From assembly GCA_037349315.1 (NCBI GenBank), contig JBAIAC010000014.1, positions 29,861,001 through 29,925,000 on the forward strand: 64,000 nucleotides of DNA, given 5' to 3'. Made by a program: the position numbers and the translations under genes. This document shows positions 55,301-63,510 of the stretch, one piece after another (position 1 is the first letter of the stretch; each line of letters begins with the position of its first letter). The notes beneath the pieces were generated by a model that was not told the origin of the DNA, did not search any database, and saw nothing but the letters and a program-made list of their open reading frames with translations. This stretch comes from Chelydra serpentina (Eukaryota; Chordata; Testudines; Chelydridae).

Positions 55301-58300
55301 CATTCCTTGTAGGCTTTCTGCTTTCTCTTAATCACTTGTTTGAGATACTTGTTCATCCAGCTTGGTCTGCAACCTTTTCCTATGAATTTTTTTCCCTTGC
55401 TCGGGATGCAGACTTCAGATAGTTTCTGCAACTTTGACTTAAAGTAATTCCAAACTTCCTCCACATTCAGATCCTTGAGTTCTTAGTTCTTCAGTCCAGT
55501 CCACTCCCTAATTCCCTTAATTTTTTAAAGTTAGCCCTTTTGAAATCAAGGGCCCTAATTGCAGATCTGTTTTTATTTATCCTTCCATTAAGTTTAAACT
55601 GAATTAGTTCATGATCACTCAAACCAAGGTTGTCCTCTACAACCAGTTCTTCTATGAGGTCCTCACTACTCACCAATCTAAATAGAAAATCACCAAATCT
55701 AAAATGGCATCACATCTTGTTGGTTCAGCAACTATTTGGTGAAGAAATCGGTTGGCTATCACATCAAGGAAAATCTGGGTCCTACTGTTATTAGTAGCAC
55801 TTGTCTTCCAATCTATATCTAGGAAGTTAAAGTCTCCCATAATCACACAATTCCCAGTAGTATTTATTTAATTAAAAACATTAAGGAGATCTCTATCCAT
55901 ATCCATATCTTCTGACTGAACAAGAGACTTCAATTGCTTCTTTAAAACACACTTCCTTGAGAGACCACAATTAGATGCCTAGATTGCTACTACCAGACAC
56001 ACCAGTATATCACCACTTATTTATGTCTGATCCGTTTTGGAATTAGTCTCCTGATTTATTTGTACACTACTGGCACTAAATTGTTACCAAACCAAATAAG
56101 GATTAATAATAGTCTACATTTAAGGCCAAAATTCTGCACACCTCCAGCCTCTCATTCTGGAAACATGGCCCATAGTTACACGTGACACTTTCATGTTGCA
56201 TACCTTTTTTCAGTGGCTCGGGCTTTTTATCAGCTTTCTCTCTCCATGGCATGGTGATAGATGGGAAAAATGACTTCTTTTCTCTGGTTTCTTCCTCTTC
56301 ATTTTTGTTCTCATTCTCTGCTGCTGAGTGCACCACGTTCACTTTACTGTCTTCTTTTTTCCAGGTGGTGTCGGACTCCAGTTTAGCCACCCTTTGACCT
56401 AACGTGTCAGCTAAGTCTGATCTGTTCATTTTAGAGAGAGGAGAGGATGGTGGGGTCTGGTTTGTGGGCTTTGGAGCTAATGCAGGTTTTTGTTGAAGTG
56501 ATGATTTACACACAGGTTTCTCATGACTAGGTAAAGGAATCTGGCTGTTGGTTGATGGGAATAGCAGTGTAACTGTTGTGTCTGAGTTCTCCGAAACATT
56601 ATTTGAAGACTCTTTTAAAACATTAACAGTGGCATCCCTTCTCTGTAGGCTAGGGGATATATTGTCTTTTAAAGTGGTATTAATGGTTTCTTTTCCACTT
56701 TCTGTTGTAACTAGTGGGACAGGTACACCATCAAAACTATCTCCTGCACTGTATCTTTTCTTTTTCTTTTGCTCTGCCTGTTGATCATAGTGGAAACGTA
56801 AGGAGTAATTTGTCCTTCTTAACTTTATCCCAAATGGAGAAACATTTTCTTCTTCATGTGGTGGTGTTTTATCTAGTTTTCTTGTACCAGTGTTCTGCTG
56901 ACTTTCCAAAGTAGGTGGAGATTCTGATTGGCGCAGTTCTTTTCCTGGAGAATGAGAGGGGCTTGGAACAAGGAAAGATGGAAGATCTTTGGCAAACTTA
57001 TAGCCTTCTGTGTTGTTTGCCATTTCAAGGTGTGTTTCACTTTTTGTTGCTATTTCAGTCACATTATCTTTACAAGCTGGAGTCTCATTGCGAGCAGCCA
57101 CATCATCATTTGCATCATCGGATGAATCTGTCTTTTTTCTTGTGTTCTCTGGTTCAGTATCTTCTGCACCACTTGCACTCTCAGCATCTGCATTGGCTTT
57201 TGAGGTTTCAGAAAATTTCTGCCATGCTGGTGTTATGGAAAATTTTGCATTCGCAGAAAGTGTTTTCCTTAAATTGCCATGGGAAGCTCCTCGTCCTTTG
57301 GGTGTCCAGTCATCACTGTATCTACTGACACTTACTCGGTCTTTTTCATTTAGCTTGCTGTTTTCTGCACTCTTTAGGATTCTAGATCTAATAGAAGCCC
57401 ATTCAGCTAATATGTCCTGGTTGTTCAGTGTCTCCTGGGTATACTTTGTTTTACTGCGGCTAGATTTGGAATCAAGATTAGTTTTCTGGGTGTTTTCTGG
57501 TGGGGGGAAGTCCAGGTTTTTTCTTTCTTCTGTCAAACCAAGTAAAGATTTACAAGCTGTATCTTTGATCTGATTCAGGTTTACAGCAGTGCCACAAAGC
57601 TGTGCTCCAGTAACCAAAATAGCTGTGTGTGGGACACACAAAGAGTAGGGAAGTGCAGGAGAACCTTTGCTAAATTTGTGGGTCTTGGATTCTTTGAGGG
57701 CAGAATGGTGTGCTGCCTCTTTGACAGGAGTAACAGGGCTCAAATTCACTTTCTGAAATATGATCTGTTTCTCTCCCGATGACACTTGAAATGTGAATGG
57801 TCTGTGCGTAGCCTGCCTTTCATCTACTTCCTGCCACCTTAGTTCTTCACCTATCTTCTGCTCCTGAGCTTCGACTTCTCTCTTCTGTTTTGGTGTTAGC
57901 TTTTCTTGCACTGTTTCTTTTCCTTTCTGTGACTGTTTTGTTTTTTGTTGGTTTGTTTCTTCTTGAAGCTGCTTCTCCATGGATTCCCTACCAGCATCCC
58001 CAGAACACACTTTTTCTTTGACCTGTTGCTGTCTTAAGGCTTGCTCTTGTTCTTTTTGCTTTTCCAGATGCTGTTGTCCATCCACATGTATTTCTGCCTG
58101 TTCTTTCAGTTCTTGTGCATTTGATTCCTCTTGCCTTATTTTAAATTTCCCCTGTTGTTCTCTGTCTTCACTCTCCAGGTGCGTTTGTTCCGCTGGCTCA
58201 TGTCTTCTTTGTTCTTCTTGTGTCTTTTGCTTTTCCAGTTTTCGTAGAGTTTGTTCTTCTTGTCTCTTCTTTTTTTCCTTTTGATGCTGGCTTTGTTCTT

Positions 58301-59507
58301 CCAGTCTCTTAGCTTCTTCCTCCTGCTGCAGCTTCCCTTCAGCCTGAAGATGCCTGATCTCAAATTCTTGTCTCTGTTCTTCCAATTCTTGCCTTTTTTG
58401 TTCCTCTTGTCTCTTTTTTTCTTCCTCTTGATGCTGTTTTTCAATCTCATGACACCTTTGTTCTTCCAGTTCTTTTATTTTCTGCTCCTCCAGTTCCACT
58501 CGTCTCCGTTCTTCCAGTTCCCGTAGTCTAAATTGTTCCAGTCTTTTCTGCTCCTCCAGTTCCTGTTGTCTCCGTTCTTCCAGTCTTTTCTGCTCCTCCA
58601 GTTCCTGGTGTCTTCGTTCTTCCAGTCTTTTCTGCTCCTCCAGTTCCTGGTGTCTCCATTCTTCCAGTCTTTTCTGCTCCTCCAGTTCCTGGTGTCTCCG
58701 TTCTTCCAGTCTTTTCTGCTCCTCCAGTTCCTGGTGTCTCCGTTCTTCCAGCCTTTTCTGCTCCTGCAGTTCCTGGTGTCTCCGTTCTTCCAGCCTTTTC
58801 TGCTCCTGCAGTTCCTGGTGTCTCCGTTCTTCCAGTCTTTTCTGCTCCTCCAGTTCCTGGTGTCTCCGTTCTTCCAGTCTTTTCTGCTCCTCCAGTTCCT
58901 GGTGTCTCCGTTCTTCCAGTCTTTTCTGCTCCTGCAGTTCCTGGTGTCTCCGTTCTTCCAGTCTTTTCTGCTCCTCCAATTCCTGGTGTCTCCGTTCTTC
59001 CAGTCTTTTCTGCTCCTCCAGTTCCTGGTGTCTCCATTCTTCCAGTCTTTTCTGCTCCTGCAGTTCCTGGTGTCTCCATTCTTCCAGTCTTTTCTGCTCC
59101 TCCAATTCCTTTAGTCTCCATTCTTCTTGTCTTTTTTCCTCCTCCTGGTGCCTCTGCTCTTTTATTTTCAAATGTTTCTCCTCAAGGAGATGCTGCCTTT
59201 TCTCTTCCTCACAACGCTTTCTCTCCTGTTCCCTTTGCATCTCTTCAACTTCCTGGCATCTTTGTTCTTTCAGGTGTTTTTTTTCCTCTGCTTCTGCCAT
59301 TTGTCTTTTCTCTTCAGCCTCGAGCATTCTCCAGTGCTCTTCTTGCTTTTTTTTCTCATCTGCTAACTGAAGCTGCTTTTGCCCCTCTCTGTTCTGGGTT
59401 GGCTTAGCTGTGGCAATGCGCCCATTGTCATCTGGGTATCTCTCTCTGTACTGATGGGTTTCTGGGTTTTCTTGCTCAAACTCTGTCACTGTTACGCTTT
59501 GTGACTC
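37214..59507 (-). CDS. CRACD: CRACD (KIAA1211), 3' part of gene, four coding exons
   Basis: This gene encodes a cytoplasmic regulator of actin dynamics that inhibits capping protein. On the minus strand the coding pieces are 59507-56204, 46259-46069, 44787-44619 and 37374-37214, with AG/GT junctions and compatible phases, giving 1,274 residues plus a stop. Conserved blocks shared with the human protein as I recall it include [68 protein letters not shown] and the C-terminus [21 protein letters not shown]-terminal exons, including the capping-protein-inhibiting region, lie beyond 64,000. The in-window part alone is about as long as the whole human protein (roughly 1,230 residues), because of a 14-copy repeat. 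CRACD and AASDH converge, as in human. Confidence 0.96.
37508..37902. other. CRACD intron: PLE tail remnant, no gene
   Basis: TAAGGTGCCACTGGACTCCT at about 37512 is the very end of a Penelope-like tail. The remainder is A/T-rich and unrecognised. Confidence 0.5.
37902..37919. repeat. (AT)n microsatellite
   Basis: Nine AT units, in the last CRACD intron. Confidence 0.9.
39230..41140 (+). pseudogene. Decayed copy of a repetitive Cys-rich protein gene (SGCD family)
   Basis: Plus-strand segments read [20 protein letters not shown] (from 40461), then, after one frame shift, [12 protein letters not shown] (40642), [20 protein letters not shown] (about 40729) and [16 protein letters not shown] sequence (about 40930). 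I associate this order (DTDVLVL ... SGCD-T ... large C-terminal part ending in a CXC-type Cys-rich tail) with a repetitive gene family abundant in some animal genomes, probably carried by a mobile element of uncertain class. Stops and shifts show it is dead. Its left limit is a guess. Confidence 0.5.
41150..43415. other. CRACD intron, unique A/T-rich sequence, no feature recognised
   Basis: I see no repeat ends, no coding block and no RNA gene. The longest open frame (about 67 codons at 41966) looks like chance. Confidence 0.5.
43420..43800. repeat. G-rich degenerate tandem repeat
   Basis: Loose units of GGGGGCACAGTGCAGGGGTT, GGTGCAGGAGGGGG and GGTTGGGGTGAGGGG run for about 380 bp with strong G bias on the plus strand. 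The Pro/Ser-rich minus-strand frame across it is a composition effect. Several closely spaced G-runs could form quadruplexes. Confidence 0.7.
43940..44276. mobile_element. hAT-type miniature element, 337 bp, target duplication GTCTCAGC
   Basis: TAGGGTTGCAAC at the left and GGCAACCCTA at the right are inverted. GTCTCAGC is present at 43932-43939 and 44277-44284. Interior G/C-rich, no transposase. Confidence 0.9.
44619..44787 (-). CDS. CRACD: CRACD exon: [11 protein letters not shown] block
   Basis: The exon follows CCATCCTAG and encodes [19 protein letters not shown], then [35 protein letters not shown]. It leaves one base (ACA G/GTACAG). A hAT miniature lies only about 60 bp upstream (44846-45211), close to the acceptor. 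Confidence 0.95.
44846..45211. mobile_element. hAT-type miniature element, 366 bp, target duplication GTCTACTA
   Basis: Ends CAATGGTTCTTAACC and GGTTGAGAACCCCTG are inverted. GTCTACTA is perfect at 44838-44845 and 45212-45219. It lies about 60 bp upstream of a CRACD acceptor. Confidence 0.93.
45378..45713. mobile_element. hAT-type miniature element, second copy, target duplication ATATAGAT
   Basis: Same family and orientation as 44846-45211, sharing GAGCAGGTTTCA, GGGCCCAGGGCAGAAAGCC and TTTTTATAGCATG. The left end is CAGCAGTTCTCAACC; the right end has decayed to GAGAACCCCAT. ATATAGAT at 45370-45377 and 45714-45721 shows an independent insertion, not a tandem duplication. Confidence 0.88.
46069..46259 (-). 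CDS. CRACD: CRACD exon: [19 protein letters not shown] block
   Basis: The exon follows TTCCTTCTAG, completes a Glu codon begun in the giant exon, and encodes [40 protein letters not shown] and [19 protein letters not shown]. It ends in phase 0 at AAT/GTAAAA. This is one of the most conserved parts of CRACD and its paralogue. Confidence 0.96.
46702..46997 (-). mobile_element. PIF/Harbinger-like miniature element, 296 bp, TAA target duplication
   Basis: Ends GGGCTGTTCTACACTA and GTGGACTAGCCC are inverted and flanked by TAA (46699-46701, 46998-47000). Internal hairpins are ACTTCAGCTACGT/ACGTAGCTGAAGT (46745-46775) and GGTTCGATTTATCG/CGATAAATCGAACC (46904-46946). The copy at 59924-60219 has the same length and the opposite orientation. 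Confidence 0.88.
47560..48234. repeat. Minisatellite, 14 units of 48-51 bp
   Basis: TGTAGCTCAGGGTGTA starts units at 47573, 47622, 47672, 47720, 47769, 47818, 47869, 47918, 47968, 48016, 48065, 48115, 48163 and (as GTGCAGG) 48213. Each has GGGGGTTAGCTAGGGGCTGT and GCAGAGAG. Two variants alternate: GAGAGGATGTAGC (49 bp) and GAGAGGGGTGTAGC followed by a shortened GGGGGCAGCT or GGGGACAGCT. The last units form a partly regular higher-order pattern. It lies in the CRACD intron. Confidence 0.95.
48235..48810. mobile_element. hAT-type element, 576 bp, near-perfect 8-bp target duplication
   Basis: CATAGGCGCTGAC at the left and TCGGTGCCTATG at the right are inverted. CAGGCAGC (48227-48234) and CAGGCAGG (48811-48818) differ at one base. 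The interior is G/C-rich with snap-back segments (CTCCCTCCCAGGCTTG ... CAAGCCTGGGAGG). Long frames on both strands across it are incidental. Confidence 0.85.
48838..48962 (+). mobile_element. Penelope-like element, 3' tail only
   Basis: GCATCCGACGAAGTGGGTAT, CACCCACGAAAGCTTATGC, TGTTAGTCTATAAACTGCC and CAGACTAACACGGCTACC are the PLE tail, as at 62018-62099. It is truncated at the 5' side and inserted at the edge of the hAT relic that starts at 48966. Confidence 0.88.
48966..49688 (-). pseudogene. hAT transposase 3' part, decayed, minus strand
   Basis: Frames read [74 protein letters not shown] and LAHKSL, the C-terminal part of a ZBED-like hAT transposase (the WW-K dimerisation region). Frame shifts separate them. 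The flanking 3' sequence continues to 48966. A second, inverted copy starts at 49689. Confidence 0.8.
49689..50075 (+). mobile_element. hAT 3' end, inverted second copy (continues 52922-53184)
   Basis: GCATGGAAGCATCTCCTCTGG and AAACTTGTTTGTCTTAGC onward is the reverse complement of 48970-49245. It is interrupted by a LINE at about 50076-52921 and resumes TATGAGATGAACTGAAAATAC, ending at the hAT terminus GCAATTAATTGACAGCCCTA (53184). Confidence 0.75.
50076..52921 (+). mobile_element. CR1-superfamily LINE, 5'-truncated, reverse transcriptase nearly intact
   Basis: It starts inside the region between endonuclease and polymerase ([20 protein letters not shown]). Polymerase motifs follow: [65 protein letters not shown] (catalytic FADD intact) and [16 protein letters not shown]. 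The frame 51525-52598 is open for 357 codons. In-frame stops lie after DPSN (about 50598) and after TNKRK (52596). The 3' tail ends GGCTGTTCTTATGTTCTTA. A hAT element (50722-51556) splits it. Confidence 0.92.
50722..51556. mobile_element. hAT-type element, 835 bp, target duplication CTGTAAAG, inside the LINE
   Basis: Ends CAGGCCTGCACAACTCG and ATGTTGTGCAGACCTG are inverted. CTGTAAAG is perfect at 50714-50721 and 51557-51564. The LINE frame HGFCK before it and [12 protein letters not shown] after it are contiguous if the element and one duplication are ignored. A further GGGTGACCAGATC end at about 50907 hints at another nested piece. Confidence 0.93.
53186..56060 (-). mobile_element. CR1/L3-type LINE, antisense, endonuclease to 3' end
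   Basis: On the minus strand: [17 protein letters not shown] (about 55840) and [13 protein letters not shown] (endonuclease SDH motif, about 55600), then [52 protein letters not shown], and near the end [19 protein letters not shown]. Frames are broken. The 3'UTR (TTCCTTCCCGATCCCAAATA on the plus strand) abuts the hAT terminus at 53184. Its endonuclease end lies just downstream of the CRACD giant exon. Confidence 0.88.
56204..59507 (-). CDS. CRACD: CRACD giant exon: charged helix, tandem repeat, conserved central blocks
   Basis: The exon begins after ACATTAG with [16 protein letters not shown] and ends one base into a codon at AAAAAAG/GTATGC. Residues about 45-470 are extremely rich in Glu, Gln, Lys and Arg, including the 14-unit repeat at residues 138-333. 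Conserved blocks follow: [24 protein letters not shown] (about 57560-57635), [11 protein letters not shown] (about 57365-57400), [27 protein letters not shown], then [16 protein letters not shown] with a basic QKKKKRYS run (56750-56850), and a proline-rich [20 protein letters not shown]. The frame would run past the donor for 33 more codons, but these match nothing in the family, so the donor is used as the end. Confidence 0.95.
58509..59096 (-). repeat. Coding minisatellite in CRACD: 14 units of 42 bp
   Basis: Fourteen consecutive 42-bp units (588 bp, no spacer) encode QKRLEE(R/W)RHQEL(E/Q)E. The thirteen units from 59096 downward differ at only a few positions (CTC versus CTG giving Glu or Gln; CGG versus TGG giving Arg or Trp); the last unit (58550-58509) has decayed to [14 protein letters not shown]. 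Because 42 is a multiple of three, both other frames and the antisense also stay open across it. Leucines fall at positions 4 and 12 of each 14-residue unit, which does not fit a clean heptad, so a charged single alpha-helix is as likely as a coiled coil. Confidence 0.97.
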
Positions 59508-59569
59508 CTAATGTTGGGAAACAAAATCAGAGTTACTTAATACAGGTTGCAGTGCCTACTTTCAAGATA

Positions 59570-62099
59570 ACACTACAGCGCACAGATACCCTCCCACCAA
59601 CAGCACAAGAAGAAGAACTCCACATGGACTGCTCCTGAGGGTCGAAATGACAGTCTGGACCTATACATAGAATGCTTCCGCCGACGTGCACAGGCAGAAA
59701 TTGTGGAAAAACAACATCACCTGCCTCATAACCTAAGTCGTGCAGAACGCAATGCCATCCACAGCCTCAGAAACAAACCTGACATTATAATCAAAGAGGC
59801 TGATAAAGGAGGTGCTGTTGTCATCATGAATAGGTCTGACTACCAAAAGAAGGCTGCCAGAAAACTCTCCAATACCAACGTCTACAGGCCACTCTCCTCA
59901 GATCCCACTGAGGAATACACTAAGGGTAGGTCTACACTTACCCGTCGCGTCAGAGGCGTCGGATCGATGTTCTGGGTTCGATTTATCGCGTCTTGTCTAG
60001 ACGCGATAAATCGAACCAGGAAGTGCTCCCCCGTCGACGCTGGTAATCCAGCTCGACGAACGGAGTAGGCGGAGTCAACGGGGGAGCCTGCGCGCCGCGT
60101 GTGGACCCCGGGTAAGTACGTTTTCATTCGAACTAAGATAGTTCGACTTCAGCTACGTTATTCACGTAGCTGAAGTTGCGTATCTTAGTTCGAATTAGGG
60201 GGTTAGTGTAGACCAGCCCTAAGAAACTGCACCATCTACTCAGGACATTCCCTACACTAACACAGGAACAAATCAACATACCCTTAGAGCCCCGACTGGG
60301 GTTATTCTATCTACTACCCAAGATCCACAAACCTGGAAATCCTGGACGCCCCATCATCTCGGGCATTGGCACTCTCACTGAAGAACTGTCCGGATATGTG
60401 GACTCTTTACTCAGACCCTATGCCACCAGCACTCCCAGCTATCTCCGTGACACCACTGCTTTCCTGAGAAAACTACAATGCATTGGTGATCTTCCAGAAA
60501 ACACGATCCTAGCCACCATGGATGTAGAGGCTCTCTACACAAACATCCCACACACAGATAGGATACTAGCTGTCAGGAACAGTATCCCTGATGATGCCAC
60601 AGCACAACTGGCTGCTGAGCTCTGTGACTTTATCCTCACGCACAATTATTTCAAATTTGGTGACAATATATACCTCCAGACCAGTGGCACCGCTATGGGC
60701 ACCCGCATGGCCCCACAATATGCCAACATTTTTATGGCTGACCTGGAACAATGCTTCCTCAGCTCTCGTCCACTCACGCCCCTTCTCTACCTACGCTACA
60801 TTGATGACATCTTCATCATCTGGAGCCATGGGAAGGAAACTCTGGAACAATTCCACAACGATTTCAACAGCTTCCACCCCACCATCAACCTCAGCCTGGA
60901 CCAGTCTACACGGGAAGTCCACTTCCTAGACACCACGGTGCAAATAAGCGATGGTCATATTAACACTACCCTATACCGAAAACCCACCAACCGCTATGCC
61001 TACCTACATGCCTCCAGCTTCCATCCCGGACACACCACACAATCCATTGTCTACAGCCAAGCACGGAGGTACAACCGTATTTGCTCCAACCCCTCTGACA
61101 GAGACCAACACCTACAAGATCTTCACCAAGCAGTCTCAAAACTACGATACCCACATGAGGAAATAAGAAAACAGATCAACAGGGCCAGACGTGTACCCAG
61201 AAGCCTCCTGCTGCAAGACAAACCGAAGAAAGAAACTAACAGAACTCCACTGGCCATCACTTACAGTCCTCAGCTAAAACCTCTCCAATGGATCATCAGT
61301 GATCTACAACCCATCCTGAACAACGATCCCTCACTTTCACAGGCCTTGAGAGGCAGGCCAGTCCTCGCCCACAGACAACCCGCCAACCTGAAGCATATTC
61401 TCACCAGCAACTACACACCGCACCATAATAATTCTAACTCAGGAACCAATCCATGCAACAAACCTCGATGCCAACTCTGCCCACATATCTACACCAGGGA
61501 CACCATCACAGGACCTAACCAGATCAGCCACACCATCACCGGTTCATCACCTGCACATCCACCAATGTAATATACTCCATCATGTGCCAGCAATGCTCCT
61601 CTGCTATGTACATTGGCCAAACTGGACAGTCCTTACGCAAAAGGATAAATGGACACAAATCAGATATTAGGAATGGCAATATACAAAAACCTGTAGGAGA
61701 ACACTTCAATCTCCCTGGACACACAATAGCAGATTTGAAGGTAGCCATCCTGCAACAAAAAAACTTCAGGACCAGACTCCAAAGAGAAACTGCCAAGCTT
61801 CAGTTCATTTGCAAATTTGACACCATCAGCTCAGGATTAAACAAAGACTATGAATGGCTAGCAAACTACAAAAGCAGTTTTTCCTCCCTTGGTGTTCACA
61901 CCACAATTGCTAAAAGAGGGCCTCATCCTCCCTGATTGAACTAACCTCGTTATCTCTACCCTGACTCTTCCCTGCTTATTTATACCTGCCCCTGGACATT
62001 TCCACTGCATGCATCTGAAGAAGTGGGTATTCACCCACGAAAGCTTATGCTCCAATACGTCTGTTAGTCTATAAGGTGCCACAGAACTCTTTGTCGCTT
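59570..62099 (+). mobile_element. Penelope-like element with reverse transcriptase and GIY-YIG endonuclease, nearly complete
   Basis: The frame opens near SLDLYIECFRRRAQAEIVEK and KEADKGGAVVIMNRSDYQKK, is split by a Harbinger miniature (59924-60219), and resumes to LLPKIHKPGNPGRPIISGI, TMDVEALYTNIPH, GTAMGTRMAPQYANIFMAD and RYIDDIFIIW (YIDD at 60797-60808). The endonuclease follows in another frame: [18 protein letters not shown] (Tyr codon at 61609), KPVGEHFNLPGHTIADLKV. The shift comes from one missing T near 61545 (GGTTCATCACC). The tail runs to about 62099. The 5' side begins about 60 bp upstream of the CRACD exon acceptor. Confidence 0.93.
59924..60219 (+). mobile_element. PIF/Harbinger-like miniature element, 296 bp, inside the PLE
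   Basis: Ends GGGTAGGTCTACACTTACC and GTGTAGACCAGCCC, flanked by TAA (59921-59923, 60220-60222). It holds a perfect 18-bp hairpin at 59975-60017 (GGTTCGATTTATCGCGTC with a 7-nt loop) and ACTTCAGCTACGT/ACGTAGCTGAAGT near 60147-60177. It has the same length as the copy at 46702-46997. Confidence 0.93.
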
Positions 62100-63205
62100 C
62101 TTAATACTGGTTATTGTTCCCTTTCTTCCCTGTACAAAATAGTACACTGATCAGTTGCAAACTAACTATTCTCTATTTTTTAACAATTGGCTTGAGATAT
62201 AGATCATTTTACTTTCGTCCTTTGTTAGAAAGTCATATTTTTACTATATTTGAGTACAGAGTCTATAGACATTAACTCATGCATTACCATATCATAACCC
62301 ATGACATATTATATTAGAGTAACTGAACAACATGTTGGTTGATCTGTTTCACCATTTTACAGGAGCGATATTCTGTAAAAGAAAGGACACATCCTGGCAC
62401 CAACAACACAGTAATACTAAATAATAAATCACGGTTTACACTAATGCATGTAAATCAATAGTGTCCCAATTCTGACTAACCAAGACCTGCAGCAGCACCT
62501 TCAGGGAAGTCTAAGGGCCGCAGCTGATTTGTGTAAAATCGAGTAGGCGGCAGCCACCCTCACCATAAAACTGGGTCTGAAGCGCACCAAAGCCAAAAGC
62601 TAAGGAGGCCACTGGGCTCATTGAGGAGTATTGTATGCTGGGATCTGTAGTCACCACAGGACACATGAGGGTGGCCACAATCACACAGGGCTTCACCTGG
62701 CTCACAGGCCTCACTTTGGCCACCTATGATGTGAATGTATTTTAGAATGTAACATTCATGTTTCCAGCACTACCCCACATTTAACCACTTTGTATGCTCC
62801 AGAGTTTGTTCTGTTAAGGCTCCAAAACATTATGGATCTGTTCAAAAGCATTGTCTGTGTCAATTCTCTCTGCAGGGCTGGCTGTTTCCACACAAAGAGC
62901 ACGCAGCCCCGCAGAGAGCAGCTGTGTAGCGATGGCAAGGACAGGAGGAACAAAGGTAAAGGAAATACTGCTTGGCTGCTACTCTCTGCCTGGCTCAGCT
63001 AACCCCAATTAGTCAGGGCTCCCCAAGCTGGTGGTTCCAGTGCAGAAATCTGGGAGCTACCTAAAAATCATGGAAAATCTGGAGATCCCCATCTTTTCTA
63101 TGCTAGTGAAGAGGTGTGATGGCTGCTGCTTAATGAAGATAGCCACTGTGATTAAATGGGATACCATGAGGTGGGTTAGTGGTGCAAGAGGTATTTTGTT
63201 TGTTT
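62100..63205. other. CRACD intron, no feature recognised
   Basis: A/T-rich then mixed sequence with only short open frames. No upstream CRACD exon and no repeat family were recognised here. Confidence 0.5.
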
Positions 63206-63510
63206 CAGGGTATGTCTACCCTGCAGCTGGGAGCGTACTTTCCAGCTTGAGTAAACAGACGTGCTAGCTCTGCTCAAGCTAGTGTACTAAAAACAGCACT
63301 GTAGCCCGCAGATAGCACAGGTAGCGGCTCGGTCTAGCCACCCAAGTATGTACCCAGAGTTTCCAGGCAGGTTTGTATTAGGCCATTAGCCAGAGCTACT
63401 CCTGGCTACTCTGCTATTTTTCTGTGGGCTAGCTCAAGCAGAGTTAGCGTGTGTTTGTCTACCCAAACTGAGAAGCAGGTTCCCAGCTGCAGTGGAGATG
63501 TATCCTCAGT
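63206..63510. mobile_element. hAT-type miniature element (CAGGGTATGTCTACACTGC family)
   Basis: CAGGGTATGTCTACCCTGCAG at the left and CTGCAGTGGAGATGTATCC at the right are inverted; internal GTGCTAGCTCTGCTCAAGCTA and GGGCTAGCTCAAGCAGAG also pair. The right end TATCCTCAG matches that of the 4271 copy. No clear target duplication. Confidence 0.75.

Noticed and set aside
56103..56203. Extension of the CRACD giant exon past its donor to the next stop
   Set aside because: The extra 33 codons match nothing in the family, while the AAG/GTATGC donor joins in phase to a conserved exon at 46259.
58528..59121. Alternative minus-strand frame of about 197 codons ([14 protein letters not shown] repeats) and an antisense 193-codon frame ([12 protein letters not shown] repeats)
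   Set aside because: A 42-bp unit keeps every frame open once one unit has no stop. These are shadows of the CRACD repeat with no sign of independent selection.
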